Shown: positions 35,551-50,055, counted from the stretch's first letter. The stretch: 64,000 nucleotides of DNA from Pleurotus djamor (GCA_029747585.1 JAPEVF010000029.1:107930-171929), one strand, 5' to 3'. Notes: generated by a model from the sequence alone, not told the origin. Made by a program: numbers and translations.

Positions 35551-38500
35551 TCACGCAAGCGATACGCGGTTTCCTATACCCCCGGCATCCTGTGGCACAG
35601 GTAAACCGCCACTTCTGTCTCCAATGAAGTCNGCGTATCTACCAATGAAAGGTCAGGAGGGAGTTTCAGGAAGGAAAGAATACCCGATTTACGTACATTC
35701 GATCAAGTCTCCGTTGTTCCTCCAAGGAAACGGAGGGCCTTGCCGTTTTCAGGACCGCATGGATGTGATTTAGAGTGATTTCATGCTGTGAAACTTGAGT
35801 AGGAGAACAGAGCTGAGAAAGAATGAAAGAGGTATTTACTTGTTTAGGAGGAGGAAGAGGGGCTCGTTGGNTGGCAGCCTTGGCCCCAGATGCACTGTGT
35901 ATTTGACGCAACTAGTGTCCNGTGAGCAAGANGANGNTNTCTGNNCGTGCGATAAAGCTTACTCTTCGCTGGAGAGCCATCTCAGTNGCCCTTGAAGCAA
36001 CNTTACCATCCTTCGGTCCCCCGATGACAGTGTACTCAATGGGTGTTTCCTCTTCTTTGGAAGGTACGTCNGCGGTAGGGAGTTCGTTGATTGCTTCGTG
36101 TACGACTTCAAGGTGTGCATTGTACAGGAGGGCTTGAAGATCGGCCCCAGAGAATCCCTCTGTGGNTGACGCAACTTCTTCAAGGTCAACCGTTGNCGAG
36201 AGCTTGACTTTACGCGCAACGGCTTCCAATATCTGTACCGAGATGAAGAGAATNAAANAGTTATGCAGAGATGTGTGCTCACATCCTTTCGTTCCCTAGC
36301 ATCAGGCATATTACACAACAAGGATTTGTCCAGGCGACCGGGTCGAAGCAACGCGGAGTCGATGAGGTCTGGTCGGCTAACCNGTNCNTTNAGCAACAAG
36401 NGAAGNGAGGAAGAATGTTGTNGTTGGGTACCTTGTAGCAGCGAGCACGTAGACACCATCTAATCCTTCCGCACCATCCATTTGCGTCAGCATCTGGTTC
36501 ACAACACGGTCAGTAACACCAGTGCTGTCATGACCTCTGGATTTGTTGCGTCAAACGAAGGACTTGCGGATAAGAGGGAGTGGAAAGTACCGTTTGGGTG
36601 CGATAGAGTCAAATTCGTCAAAGAATAGTACGCATGGCTTCGCGGCACTGGCACGCTCAAACAATTCGCGAACCTACAGTGAGAGCATCATNAGTCNGCA
36701 GGGTTGAAGACNAGAGTTGAGTGAAGCCGCACAGATTGTTCACTAGCACCGATGTATTTGTTCAATATCTCAGGTCCCTTGACGCTGATAAAATTCAAAC
36801 CACACTCCTTNGCTACNGCCGAGGCNAGCAACGTTTTACCNCATCCTGGGAAGCCGTANAGAAGCAAACTAGAGNGACAANGTTATGGNACTGACANNCN
36901 TTGGAATGGAGAAAGGGAGAGATTACATACCCAGATCGCAGNCGTAANGGGGACTGNGCNAATATAGGGCCGTACTTCGTGGGCCATTCAAGGGTTTCGC
37001 GCAATACCCTCTTCGTTTCATAGAGCCCTGATNCAGNAGTGNATTCGANGAATNTAATGNATAGGTTGCNTNNACNCACCTCCGATATCAGACCAGACNA
37101 TATCCGACTTCTGCAGTTTCACGTCTCTCAATGACAAAGGAGTGAAATCAACTTGGGCTGCGTCGAAATCAGCNANNGTCAGNTGNAGCTGGCGACCNAA
37201 CANATCAGCAAAANNACGAGGGAGTGCATCAGAGGTATGACTGACTCCTTCAACGTCNTCNTGACTAGCCCTCACGGCGACGCGGTGCATGGCTCGTGCA
37301 ACGAGATCCTGCAGGTCCGTAGCGGAATATCCTTCTGTNTGGGTGGCTAGTGCAGTGAAGTTAAGCTGATTTTCGGGGTCCTGTTGGATGTTGCCTGCGT
37401 TCTGTAATCGCTNTTCTACTATCATGGAAAGTATCTGAATTGAGAAGGTCANCCACATGGNTCAACAAAAGGTACGTCAACTTACATCTCTCCGTGCCTT
37501 CTTGTTGGGAGGCTTAATGTGNANTTCCTCTTCGAATATGTGAGCTCTACTGACGAGTGGATGGAGGGAGGCTTTCGACGAGGCAGTGGCAATGAGGATA
37601 ATGCCNCTGAAGTTGGACGTTGCCGTTCGTCGAGCAGACGAAAACTGGTGCAAGAATAACTCCGTAAGATGCCTCGAACGAAATGANTCCGCATGCTGAG
37701 GTAATGATTATCAGGAAGAAGTCAAACAGAGCGACAAAGATCATGNACCTCTAANTCTGCACTTAGCACCTTGTCTAGNTTGTCGAAAATTAANATCGCT
37801 GGCTTATGCCAAGCTGACTTTTCATAAGCATGCCGGAAAAGTGATTTCAACGCCGCGACGGGCTTTTCAGAGTAACGAGAGAAATCGATGTAATGTATGT
37901 CTAGATGTGATGAAATTGGTTCAATCCCTCGAAGATGAGTGCACGGCTCACTCACAAGCGTAAGTGCGAGGGTCTTCTTGGATGGATTTTGCAACAGCTT
38001 GCGCAATGGAGGTCTTGCCTGCTCCGCTTCGGCCAGTCAGTAGTAAACCAGGAACTATGGGGCAAACGATTAANATCAGCTTTACCCGACTGGAAGAACG
38101 TACCTCCAAGTACGGAGTTTGTCATTGCATGAGCAAANAANTTTTTTAAGGCAGAAGTTCGTGCATGTTTCCAAGATGTCATCAATCCCAGCAAGGAAGC
38201 TATGATGACAAGGATTAGATTAATGGATTGACAAATAAGCAATACTTACGGTCGTGGGCGTTGCTCAGCGACTTGATAATCTTCTACTCCATTCACCNGC
38301 GTTGGCGGGACGGTTATAGTGTCAGCAGATCCGAGTTCGCTAGTCAGCCTGGGACGAAGTTTAGTACAAAGGACGACTCGAGTGTGAGCAATCGAACCGT
38401 ATTAAATCCCATGCTTCGGTTCCCTCAACAAGGGATTGAAGGACAATATGGTCATCGGGAAGCCCATCGAACCACGAGACATAAGCTGCAGCAACCGTGG

Positions 38501-39727
38501 NATCTTCTTTGGCCGGTTCCTGAGCACCACCTGCAGTTAGGACCTTAGGCGCTGGTGCAGGTGTAGGTGTCGACGAATTGGTTGAGGCGGAGGGGTCTGG
38601 AGGGGGCTCAAGACGTTTCAGAGTGTATTTTATAAATTGAGTGTTCGGGTCTGTTGAGGGATCTGGTGCGAAGCTTGTTGGAGGTTTCCCTGTGCGCAAA
38701 CGNACGAGGGTTGTCCAAGAAGTGTATGCAATGACCTGGCTCCCAGTGAAACCATCAAGCCGTGCAATGACTTCCCGTGGAGCAAGAGACTTCGGCAAGA
38801 CTCGTAGAATCGCTGAAGGTGATTTCGTCGGCGTTACGGGCGAGGTGGATGAAGTTTGAGCAGTCGACGTCGCAGAATTGGCAGGTTTTGTCTTAGTTTT
38901 ATTTGTTGACGCCGTACCATTAGGAGTGGAGTGTAGCTTGGGAGCAATGCTGACTTCGGTGTTCGTGGTTAATAATACCGCGTTCCCTTTTGGGTTTGGA
39001 TCCAAAGAAACTGGAACGATGTAAGANTATGCTCGTGCGGTTCATGAGACGTACTTACCGACGCGTAACCGTACCCTAGTTCTTCCCAAAACCCAAACGT
39101 CTATTTCCTGACCGATCTTAGCAACTCGGACCTGTGATAGTAGCGTCGATTCGACATGGGAGGCATGTATTTCCTGGAGCAAATTCAGNGCAACGGTCGT
39201 TTCAGACCAACAGAAACTCACAATAATTTCCCAATCGTCCGCAGTGAGGGGTTCCGTGCCCACTGAAGTGGCGAATGGTAGATCATGGAGAAGTCCGATT
39301 TCAACCTAAGAACGCGGTGTTCCCAGAACTGTGTCATGACGCGAGCAGNAGAACACACCAAGTCACCTTCGGTTAGGCCCAAGCCTCGTGCATACTGGGG
39401 GTCAATTTCCACTGTTTCATAACCCTTCTCGCTCGGATTGGACGCGTTGAACTGGGCTAGCGATGAAGCAGAAGCCATGCCCGTCCACCCGACGTAGGCT
39501 TCGATCTTTCCATTTGGTTGGCTTTGATTCGGAGTGCCGACTAGTGTTAGATGAACTGCAAGATTCTGTGGACGCTAATGCGTGTTGGGGCTGCATCAGC
39601 ATCGGGACGGAGGTCAAGGGTCTTCACGCACAATATTCCGCTCTAGCAGAGGGCCGTATATTGATATGGGAAGGTTCACCAGCGATGAGCGCAGCGAGTT
39701 GAAATGGCATCTTGCTCGTCGGGGCAT
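35551..39727 (-). CDS. PEX1: Peroxisomal AAA+ ATPase Pex1
   Basis: The start at 39727 reads [20 protein letters not shown], spliced after ERN-I at 39632 to [13 protein letters not shown] at 39574. The N-terminal double-psi/Pex1N domain follows ([45 protein letters not shown]). Two AAA modules come next. D1 lies near 38,050-37,700 ([14 protein letters not shown], degenerate second half). D2 lies near 36,830-36,150 ([65 protein letters not shown]). The tail reads [18 protein letters not shown] and ends NRVSLA. Pex1 and Pex6 form the hexamer that extracts ubiquitinated Pex5 from peroxisomal membranes. Exon edges inside 36.0-38.3 kb are approximate because of Ns. Confidence 0.9.
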
Positions 39728-39949
39728 CGATGTTGGGGACGTTGATCAAGACGTTGGTCCGTGCCAGAAGACTCCGGTACCCCGCGCTCTATGCGCCGGA
39801 AGTCCCTAAGAAACTGCCCCTATTCAGCGGGGAAAGCGGGGAAGTTCAATTTCGGACTAGNTTNNTNCCTACGACTTCGATTCTCTACTTATGATGCNTC
39901 AACTCATGATGCATGAATCTTCACNTNTCTCTTCTGCCTCGCACCTGNG
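39728..39949. promoter_or_regulatory. Divergent promoter between PEX1 and the F-box-like gene
   Basis: 222 bp between divergent starts. No TATA box is seen; Ns near 39,861-39,898 limit motif reading. Confidence 0.35.
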
Positions 39950-41395
39950 ATGGGACACGACGAATTCTGCCTCGTATGCGCCGTCGCACACAATCATGGA
40001 CCTGATCGCCTCCGCCATGATTCCTACTTCACTGACGAAGAGTTCGCGCAGGAAATGCTCACGAGCAATCCAGATCTCACACTTGACTGTCAAGCAATCG
40101 TGGATATCATCAAAGATGTTTTTGACAAGCTTTCGGAGTTTGAGCACATCTCTGAGTGGTTACCAGACGATATTATGCACCCTCATGGATTTCGACGAAG
40201 TATTGCCATCGGTCATTGGAGTGATGGCGACGACAAAGAAGGCGTCTTTCAAGAGGCAGATGGAAGGATCGCGTTCCCCAAAGGTCGAGGTGTACAAGTA
40301 TACCTTGTCGACGACATCTACTCTGGCATGTTCACTCAAGTTATCACGGTCAAACCTGATGGAGAGACTGTNGAAGAAAAGCNGCTTCACTGCGAAGCCT
40401 CCGATAANAATCCTTGTTTCTTCATTCACCAGTGCTGCTATCACTACCTGCGCGCATGGTTGGACTGGGGCTCTTTNCCCAATCCNNTGCNCAATGTCGA
40501 TCCGCCGTTGACGTTTGAGGANGAACTNTACGAGATTGTNAACTCAAGAGAGCAACCTCGGGGCAAGTAGTTTNGAATGCNTCTCACTACACNNCNACTC
40601 ACCCAGTCTTNTTNAGAGCTCTANAAGGGCCCTCTCCCTTGCTTGGATTATGGNGGNGCAGAAGGTTACCTTGACCAGTATCAGGAATTCTTCGCGCCAA
40701 TGCGACGTANTGGTAGCAAAGCGTTAGCAGANGCCATCAGAGAAGGNTTGAGAGGAGAAGACCTTGTCCCAGCCATCATGCTAGACTTCAGAGTGTGGAT
40801 GTTCATTTCCCCAGATATGTAGGTTTCTCTAATCTCTAATCGGCCATGTTGCGACGATTCGCTAACGGTATCTAGCTGGCCTGTACCCTCTGATGCCAAG
40901 CTAGAACCCGTGATGCTCAATGATCTGTGCTCAAATCTTGGCCCAAAGACGTGCTTTGACAACTTTCCCAGAGAGATACTACAAATTCTCGTCACTGAAC
41001 TTCCTGTCGATGCATATCTCAAGATGTCCGCCACCTGTCGNCGGCTGCGTTGTCAGCTATTTTCCCCGCCCTTTACCGACTACGTCTTCAAGTCGNATAT
41101 GATGTCAGGCCCACTCCGATGGATCCTCCCGGTGTCAAGTTTTCGCGGTGAAGTAGCGAGAGCNAANGAAGCGGCGTCACTCTGGCTTGACGCGTCCGTT
41201 GTCAGGGATCCACAGNCTTCAGTGTTTGCTGAACCNTCTTTCCCTCATTTCGACTTTGTTCGGGCCTGTNACATGTCATTCTCCATGATGAATCGGCGAA
41301 GGCTCTGGGGGATGGCGATGCAATTCAATTCGCTGTGGATAGACTATAGGAAGAATGGCTGGGAAGTGGATAGATTCTATGATGCCACATCGTAG
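39950..41395 (+). CDS. F-box-containing protein of unknown function
   Basis: Starts MGHDEFCLVCAVAHNHGP, with a Cys pair that could be part of a small zinc site. An N-terminal domain of ~200 residues (WSDGDDKEGVFQEADGRIAF, VQVYLVDDIYSGMF, NPCFFIHQCCYHYLRAWLDW) is of a type seen in many basidiomycete F-box proteins. The F-box comes afterwards, FDNFPREILQILVTELPVDA and YLKMSATCRRLR, then a C-terminal domain ending WEVDRFYDATS. A clear intron is 40819-40876 (DI|WPVPSD). Another intron is needed around 40,565-40,610; its donor may be GCAAGT. Frames near that point are blurred by Ns. Presumed SCF adaptor. Confidence 0.65.
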
Positions 41396-41745
41396 AACCT
41401 ACTCGTGAAGAGTAAGTACAACGAAGCGGTGGGCTCATCCCTTACCGAAACGACGGGCTGAGCCAGGGGACGTCCGCGTATCTAATGGATATACTCTATC
41501 TGTATGCAACCGAATANATCAGCTCCGAGTTCCTGTTCCTTCGGTGTTCCCTGTTCCTCGGATATGCATCAGTCGTAAGGACATCTCAACAGAGAGATCC
41601 TGCCAGCGCAGNCCGAGCGCTTAGTCATCTTGTTCCCGATATTGAGAATATCCAATCCCTCTTATGTTCAAAATTTCATTCTCTCGCTNTCTTCGCATCA
41701 TAGACTTNGAGATCATCAGCACCAGCGCCGCTGAGAAGACAGCGC
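41396..41745. other. Intergenic, N-containing
   Basis: The 3' flank of the F-box-like gene and TRP1 upstream DNA. No gene is seen. A CGTTCC/TTCCTGTTCC-type pyrimidine repeat at about 41,530-41,560 is unremarkable. Confidence 0.4.
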
Positions 41746-41751
41746 TATATA
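41746..41751 (+). promoter_or_regulatory. TATATA box of TRP1
   Basis: TATATA lies 65 bp upstream of the TRP1 ATG at 41811, followed by a C/T-rich leader. The position is right for a core promoter. Confidence 0.45.
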
Positions 41752-41810
41752 GGTAATCCACAGCCTAGCCAACCTTTATATTCGTCCCCGAATTTGGATC
41801 TATCTCAGTC

Positions 41811-44424
41811 ATGGCTACTGTGAAAGTCGATCCCCTCCCCCCTTCCCTAGCTAAACAGCTGGACGTTCTCCTCATCGATAATTTTGACTCGTTCACTTGG
41901 AATCTCTACCAGCAAATATGTCTTCTTGGTGGGGACGTCACTGTTATCAGAAACGACGCTATCACCCCAGCACAGTTCCCCTTGCTCAGAATCAACTCGC
42001 TCATCATTTCCCCAGGCCCTGGGCACCCTCAGACTGATTCGGGAGTGTCTAAAGATGCTATCAAATACTTCCAAGGAAAGGTGCCTATCCTTGGAGTCTG
42101 TATGGGTTTAGAGTGCTTGGTGGATTTATACGGAGGCTCGATCGCGTGAGTAGTCATCCAATAAGCTAGATATATCTCTACTAATAACTATCCGTAGTTA
42201 TGCTGGAGAAATTATGCATGGAAAAGTGAGCNGCATAAAACACGATAATCGAGGCTGCTTCAAGGGGATCCCCCAAAGAATCAAGTCAATTCGTTACCAC
42301 TCGCTCAGTGCATCTCTCACAACCCTTCCTCCTGAGCTCGCGATTACATCAACGACTGAGGAGTCAGGCGTGATCATGGGGGTCAGACACCGGAAATACA
42401 CGCTTGAAGCTGTTCAATATCACCCCGAAAGCATCCTGAGCGAAGGGGGCGATAGCCTCATCAAAAACTTTCTCTCACTCCGTGGTGGATACTGGGAACA
42501 AAACCCTCAGTCTATGGTCACCGACCCAAATTTACCCCCCTTCGACGTCTCTGTGCTCCCCAAAGAGGTTTCCTCACAACCTGAAGCGAAGAAGCAAGTC
42601 CCATCTATCCTTGACAGGATTTACAAACAACGTCTAGAGGATGTGTCAAAGGCGCAGTCAACACCTGGGACAACTTATGCTGATTTGGAAACCCTTCTCT
42701 CACTCAACATCGCACCCCCTCCCATCCCTTTCCTCTCACGACTCAGACAGAAGGGCCAGAAGCATGTATCTCTCCTTGCCGAAATCAAACGTGCGTCACC
42801 ATCGAAAGGTCCTATCAATACCACCGTTTCTCCTGCCGCGCAGGCCATTACCTACGCACTCGCGGGTGCTGATACCATCTCTGTCCTGACGGAACCCAAA
42901 TGGTTCCTTGGATCCCTCCAGGACATGCTGCACGCGCGCATGAGCGTAGCCAACCTTCCTAATCGCCCTGCTATCCTCCGCAAGGATTTCATTCTGAGCC
43001 GCTACCAAATTCTTGAGGCAAGGTTATGGGGCGCTGACACCTTCCTTCTGATCGTCAGCATGCTTAACGAGGCCCTCTTACGAGACCTCTATACCTTTGG
43101 CTTGGAACTCGGCATGGAAGCTCTTGTTGAGGTCAATAACGCCAAAGAGATGGAACTGGCTTTGTCTCTTCCTGCGAAAGTCATTGGCGTCAACAATCGC
43201 AATCTCCACAGCTTCGAAGTGGATATGGGCACGACCAGCCGGCTTACGGACATGGTTCAGGGAAAGGACGTGATTCTCTGTGCCCTCAGCGGCATCTCGA
43301 CTCCGGATGATATAAACAAGTATGCTGCAGAGGGCGTTGGTGCAGTCCTCATCGGAGAAAGTTTGATGAGAGCTAAGGACACCGCCCAGTTCATTCGTCA
43401 ACTCATGTCCATTCCTGAACCTCCTGTCTCCTCGGGGAAATGGGGTACCAAGGAGCCTCTCGTCAAGATCTGTGGTATTCAGTCTACCGAAGAAGCCATC
43501 GCATCTGCGGAAGCAGGAGCTGATATGCTGGGTTTGATGTTCGTTAAGTCGTCCAAGAGATGTATCGATCTGGAGAAGGGTCGCGAAATATCATTGGCCA
43601 TACGTTCATCTCGCACTCCACCGGCGGCCTCAAGTACCTCTGAGGATCAGTCGGTTAACCTGCCTTGGTTCACGGCGAATGCGACGCAGTTGTCGCGACA
43701 TATCTCTCGCCCTCTCCTCGTCGGTGTCTTCCAAAATGCGTCACTTGAAGAGATTTTGCACGCGGTCTCGTATCTCCAACTCGACATCGTACAGCTACAT
43801 GGGTCGGAACCGACGGAATTTGCTACACAAATCCCCGTACCAACTATCCGAGCCTTCCATGTCGGCAAGGATTCTGGATTAGCTGGTATCACACGAGGCG
43901 GAGCACATAACTTTATCTTGCTAGACAGTGTGCGTGATGATGGTAGTGGGGTAAGTGGGGGAACAGGAAAGGTTGTGGACTGGGACCTGGTTAGCCGAGT
44001 GGTTCAAACTGGTGAGATAGTATTGGATAACGGCGCTTCGTATAACTCTCCACCCGTCACCACCAACGGTGACTCTGCCCCAACGAACGGACATACCGAA
44101 GCGCTAGTTCCTTCTGCGCAATACCCGTTACCGGTCATCCTTGCTGGTGGCCTGACCCCAGAAACAGTCGCTGAGGCCGTCAAGAAAGTTGGCCCTTGGG
44201 CTGTAGATGTTAGTGGAGGTGTCGAAGCAGGCAAAGGGCCCACCAAAGATTTGAGCAAAATTCGCGACTTCATCGCTTCTGCGAAAGGCTGGTCAAAGCC
44301 AGAGGCTTCGGAAGAGGAGGAAAGCGACGAGGATGCGGATGATTTGGAGGCGACACCAACGTCTGTGGAAGCACAGGAACCTGTAGCACAAGTTTCCAAA
44401 CCTGCTACCGTCGACGTTGTATAG
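41811..44424 (+). CDS. TRP1: Trifunctional tryptophan biosynthesis protein (TrpG-TrpC-TrpF)
   Basis: Exons 41811-42145 and 42198-44424 give 853 residues. The order is glutamine amidotransferase (residues ~20-230: DNFDSFTWNLYQQ, GVCMGLECL with the nucleophile Cys, HPESILSE with His/Glu), indole-3-glycerol-phosphate synthase (~265-530: AEIKRASPSKGPI, RKDFILSRYQI, EALVEVNNAKEM) and phosphoribosylanthranilate isomerase (~550-800: VKICGIQSTEEA, LGLMFVKSSKRCI, DVSGGVEAGKGPTKD). The amidotransferase supplies ammonia to a separate anthranilate synthase. The other two domains make indoleglycerol phosphate. This fusion order is the normal fungal one. An unusual ~45-residue acidic Ala/Val/Pro tail (EEEESDEDADDLEA) follows the last barrel strand. 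One N lies after HGKVS. Confidence 0.95.
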
Positions 44425-44560
44425 TTCGCTTGTCATATTTGAGTATATACCACCTACAAATAATGAAGAAACATGGATTACAGGTAAAAGCAGAGCCAGA
44501 GCCAGATAGCGAAACCGTATATAGTACATCTAGATGTCCATGTTCGTCCGCCGAACGCGC

Positions 44561-46395
<1,835 letters not shown>

Positions 46396-47233
46396 TGTCG
46401 AAGCTGTGAAAGAGATATGGGCGCCCGATGTCAGAGAGAGAACCGTTATTTATACGCTTTCAGGCATGGACTAGGGGAAAGCTGCTAAGGCTAGCGCCTG
46501 GCGCTAATCGATTGAGGCAAACATGACCATACTGACTTCGCCTATGTCGCCGTGGCGGTACTCTTCATTCCCCTCAATGCTATGTCCCCACCCCAGCGCC
46601 CTCACACAGGAATTACACAGAGCTGCTACCTTTCCTTCTAAACCAGCTCTCTCATAATTGAAACTCACATTTAACTACGTCACAAACATGCCCTTTGGTG
46701 CTCGTGCGCTTGCGTTGGCCTTGGAATGGCACATTATATACGGCTACTCCAGGTTATGGCTATGTGTGCCCCCGAGAAGGTTGAAGGAATTGAGACAACT
46801 ACCAGGTTTAAGTACAGGGGCCCCCTGTTATCGACTTGGTCTTGGGTTTCCTTGGCAATCCGTACTTGGCGGTAACCCGACCAGAACCTCGTCCGCGATG
46901 GCCCCTAGTCAGCTGAATACTTACTTGAATCGTCAATCTCATCATCGTCCTTGCTCGCTTCAGGTTGTGCTCACTTTAAGACTGATCTTCCCAGTGCTCA
47001 ACGCATCAAAGCCATATTTTCTCCGTGGGCGCTGACGGATGATACAGTTTCCGAGGCGCTGCTTTAGTATGTGCGTGTCCGTCCCTGCCCTTCTCAATGG
47101 GCGCTGTATCACGCGAACCCCGCAACCCAGTCCTGCCTTCTGCACGTTTTCTTCTTGTTTTTGTATAAAATCCGATGTCGCTTCCCGCGCGTTGGCACCC
47201 GTCATCATCACCATCTTCTTCCTCCCCTCCCCC
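46396..47233. other. Intergenic between divergent SLT2 and membrane-protein gene
   Basis: About 840 bp of upstream DNA. A plus-strand open stretch at 46658-47035 has no hydrophobic or domain pattern and no splice support. C-rich leader DNA precedes the ATG at 47234. Confidence 0.45.
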
Positions 47234-48220
47234 ATGGTGGCCAAATTCCTTTGCTGCCTACCACTGAGGCTGGGGGTCTTCGTTGTGGCCATCTTCCAGT
47301 GCATTGTCAACGCGCTCGCAGCAACGGTGTTTTGGATAGTCCTCCGCATAGTCCTCACAAGTAAGGCGGTCTCTCTCCTTTATGATGATACCCTCACACC
47401 TTGTCAAACCAGCCAAGATACACTCCGGACCAACCGCGTCATACATAATTTACGCGTTGACATTCACATTCGCTTGTTTAATGTCGATAATAGGGTAACG
47501 TCATGATTCCTTCCGGCGTTCACATGCTTGAAGTTGACGCAACGAAATTTCAGCTTGATAGGTCTTATTCGCAAGAACATGGCTCTCATCAAAGTATTAC
47601 TCCGAATCGTGCTATACATGGCTGTGTTCTGGCTGTGGTTCTCGATGATCAGCTTCGTATCCCTAATGACGAGCACCTCTGCGTCCAACTTTGATGACTG
47701 TATTGGTGGGGAGACCGAGCCTAGCCAATTACTTGTGCAGACTTGCACGGCATATGTCCATGCCTTCCGGGACCCCAAGGTCATCACCATGTTCATCCTA
47801 TTAATTGTGGTGCTTCCTATTGTGGCCCAGCTCTGTAAGTCCTTTCTCCACTCCGAATGATATGGAGTCACTCACAAGCGTGGTTTAGATGGATATTATA
47901 TTGTTCGCGCTTACTACAAGAAACTACGCTGGGCAGAATCTCTCAACGAAGACCTCGAAATGGATTCAAAAAACCAAGCTTGGACGATCGACGGGCCAAA
48001 CATCGAACCTCCGGATTGGAAGACGTTATCACGCACGACCAGTCAAGTCGACCTCACGTTGCCAACGCCAAGTTCCCAACAGGTGGATGCCGAGTTGGTT
48101 CCATTGACCACTAGCATTGGGAGTAGTCATGCAAGTCCCACACCTGTCGAAGCCGGTTCTGAGAAACGATCGTCGAAGGGAAAGGGCAAGGCGACCACCA
48201 TGGACGATGTTATCATTTAA
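47234..48220 (+). CDS. Four-transmembrane-helix protein, unknown function
   Basis: Exons 47234-47360, 47413-47494, 47554-47834 and 47889-48220 give 273 residues with consistent phases. It begins MVAKFLCCLPLRLGVF, the Cys-containing start common in a basidiomycete tetraspan family. Four hydrophobic helices follow: ~12-40 (FVVAIFQCIVNALAATVFW), ~52-70 (YIIYALTFTFACLMSII), ~82-105 (LLRIVLYMAVFWLWFSMI) and ~147-170 (ITMFILLIVVLPIVAQLYGY). A loop between helices 3 and 4 has two Cys (FDDCIGG, VQTCTAY) that could form a disulfide. The C-terminal ~90 residues are a Ser/Thr-rich cytoplasmic tail. Not a true tetraspanin (no CCG). Role unknown; a plasma-membrane or endomembrane location is inferred. Confidence 0.8.
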
Positions 48221-48373
48221 AACTTTACGACCACATACCCTTACGCGCACGACCAACCTACTGTATCAAACAATAAATTATTATCATTCGCAATCCGTTT
48301 TCACATTGTAGAGGAGGGTACGTGCATCCTCGCGATAGCTGAGGCAGCGAGACTGGGTGAACTTGTTACATAC

Positions 48374-49701
48374 TTACTCCATGCTACCAACTTGCTGCTT
48401 TGCAACCCCAGCTCTAGTGAGGCCCTTGGCTTTTAACTCGGCTTGATTTTTCTCCACTTCTTCCTGTACACGCTCGATGGATTTGAAGTATTTGACGGTC
48501 TTGACGTGGAGTTCTGGAACCGATTTTCAATTAGGCCTCTGGAAGGGTACGGAGAAAGCTATGCATACCTGCTGTGGCATCTTCATCGATGACGATGAGG
48601 GCCCAAGGATGAAGCTGCAGGGCAGACAAAGTCCACTGAATGAGAAGGTGTGAGTTCATGGGAGCCAAGTCGTCACTATCTAATGAAACTGACGAGATGA
48701 TTGACCCCTTCCTCTGGAGTGTATACTTCAGCATCACATTAGTGAACTCCAGATCAAAAGACGTACCAATCGCCTTGCTAAGAGCGAGACTCTTCCTCAA
48801 GCCAGTGACAACAACCACAACCTCTCGAGCGTCAAGGACCGTGGCGACACCAACGGTTAGGGCCATTCTAGGCACGGCAGAGACGTCATTATTGAAGAAC
48901 CGCGCATTGGCGAGGATCGTGTCGTAAGCAAGGGTTTTTATACGCGTACGCGAAGCGAGGGAAGATCCTAGCGCGCGTTCAAAAAGCTGTCAGTGAGTGC
49001 ACCCCGACGGGATGAACGGAATGGGGTGGATAGCGCACCTGGTTCGTTGAACGCGATGTGGCCATCCTCTCCGATACCGCCGAGGAATAGCTCGATCCCA
49101 CCGTAGGATTTAATGCGCTCTTCGTAGGCATTACATTCTCCTATTAGATCCACGGCATTGCCGTCAAGGATGTTGACTTGTGAAGGCGGGATGTCAACTA
49201 CGAAGGATATGAGTTGAGAGGGAGGTAGCTCAAGATATTTGGCCACAAACCATGTGAGAAGAACTCGCGAAACATGAACGTATGGTACGACTCGGGGTGA
49301 TCGCGAGGCAAGCCGACATACTCGTCCATGTTGAAAGTGACAACATGCTTGAATCTGTTGGGTTTTCCAGATCCATAGACGAAGGCAAGGATGTGGAGGC
49401 GTACGAAAGCTTTTCTTCCTTGTGGAGTTTGATAAGGACCTTGTAAGTTGGGATGGGGGACGATCCCGTCGGTAGACCTAGGACGAACGGCTTATCGGCG
49501 GTAGGTGCAAAGTCATTGATCCTAATCACGCATGTTAGCCAAGGTTTGGTTATCAGGACGCTGTACCAATTACCTCTTCGCGATGTAGTGGCCGATATAT
49601 TCCCCAACGGTAGCAGGGTCTTCTCGGATGATCAAGCCTGTATAACTGGTTGAGCCACGTCCAAAGCAAGTCCAAAGTTGCCCTAGGGCAGACTTACGCA
49701 T
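48374..49701 (-). CDS. NAG1: Glucosamine-6-phosphate deaminase/isomerase
   Basis: The start is a 4-nt exon (ATG plus C, 49701-49698), joined to 49637 to read [20 protein letters not shown] and [10 protein letters not shown]. Conserved blocks follow: [19 protein letters not shown] (phosphate loop), [20 protein letters not shown] with the catalytic Asp and the DHPES segment, [18 protein letters not shown] with the His/Glu relay, and [19 protein letters not shown] and LALSKAI. The enzyme converts glucosamine-6-phosphate to fructose-6-phosphate and ammonia, the last step in use of N-acetylglucosamine from chitin. The C-terminus carries a fungal extension with a charged helix ([18 protein letters not shown]) ending at 48374. 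No other GlcNAc-pathway gene is nearby. Confidence 0.88.
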
Positions 49702-50055
49702 TTTCTATAGCCACAGCGAGGTAGAAGAGGGGATTCGGTGGTAACGAAGACAACCAGTGTAATTTATTTTAAATCCGCCAGCACATAGAGCTTGGATTGG
49801 CCTACAAAGACGGACCAGCACCAGGAAGGGTCAGTCTCGCTCCGGCTTTCCCGAGTCACTGAACAAGACATCACCTAGCGACAATAATAGGCGAGTCATT
49901 AGCATGTGGACTGCACGCTTAATTTATGCCCGACTCTGCATCAGAGCTTCCTTGGTTTGGAATGCGCGCGTTCGTCAGTGTCATTGGACGGAGAAGCCAG
50001 AGGTCGTATGGTTCACTGTTAGGCGCTTGTATGAACTTGTCTTCTTACTTTCCTT
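49702..50055. promoter_or_regulatory. Divergent upstream region of NAG1 and the type II membrane gene
   Basis: 354 bp between divergent starts. No TATA is obvious. A short A/T-rich stretch at 49,757-49,775 is the only compositional feature. Confidence 0.35.

Noticed and set aside
46658..47035. 125-residue plus-strand open frame before the membrane-protein gene
   Set aside because: No hydrophobic or domain pattern. It overlaps the SLT2 promoter region.
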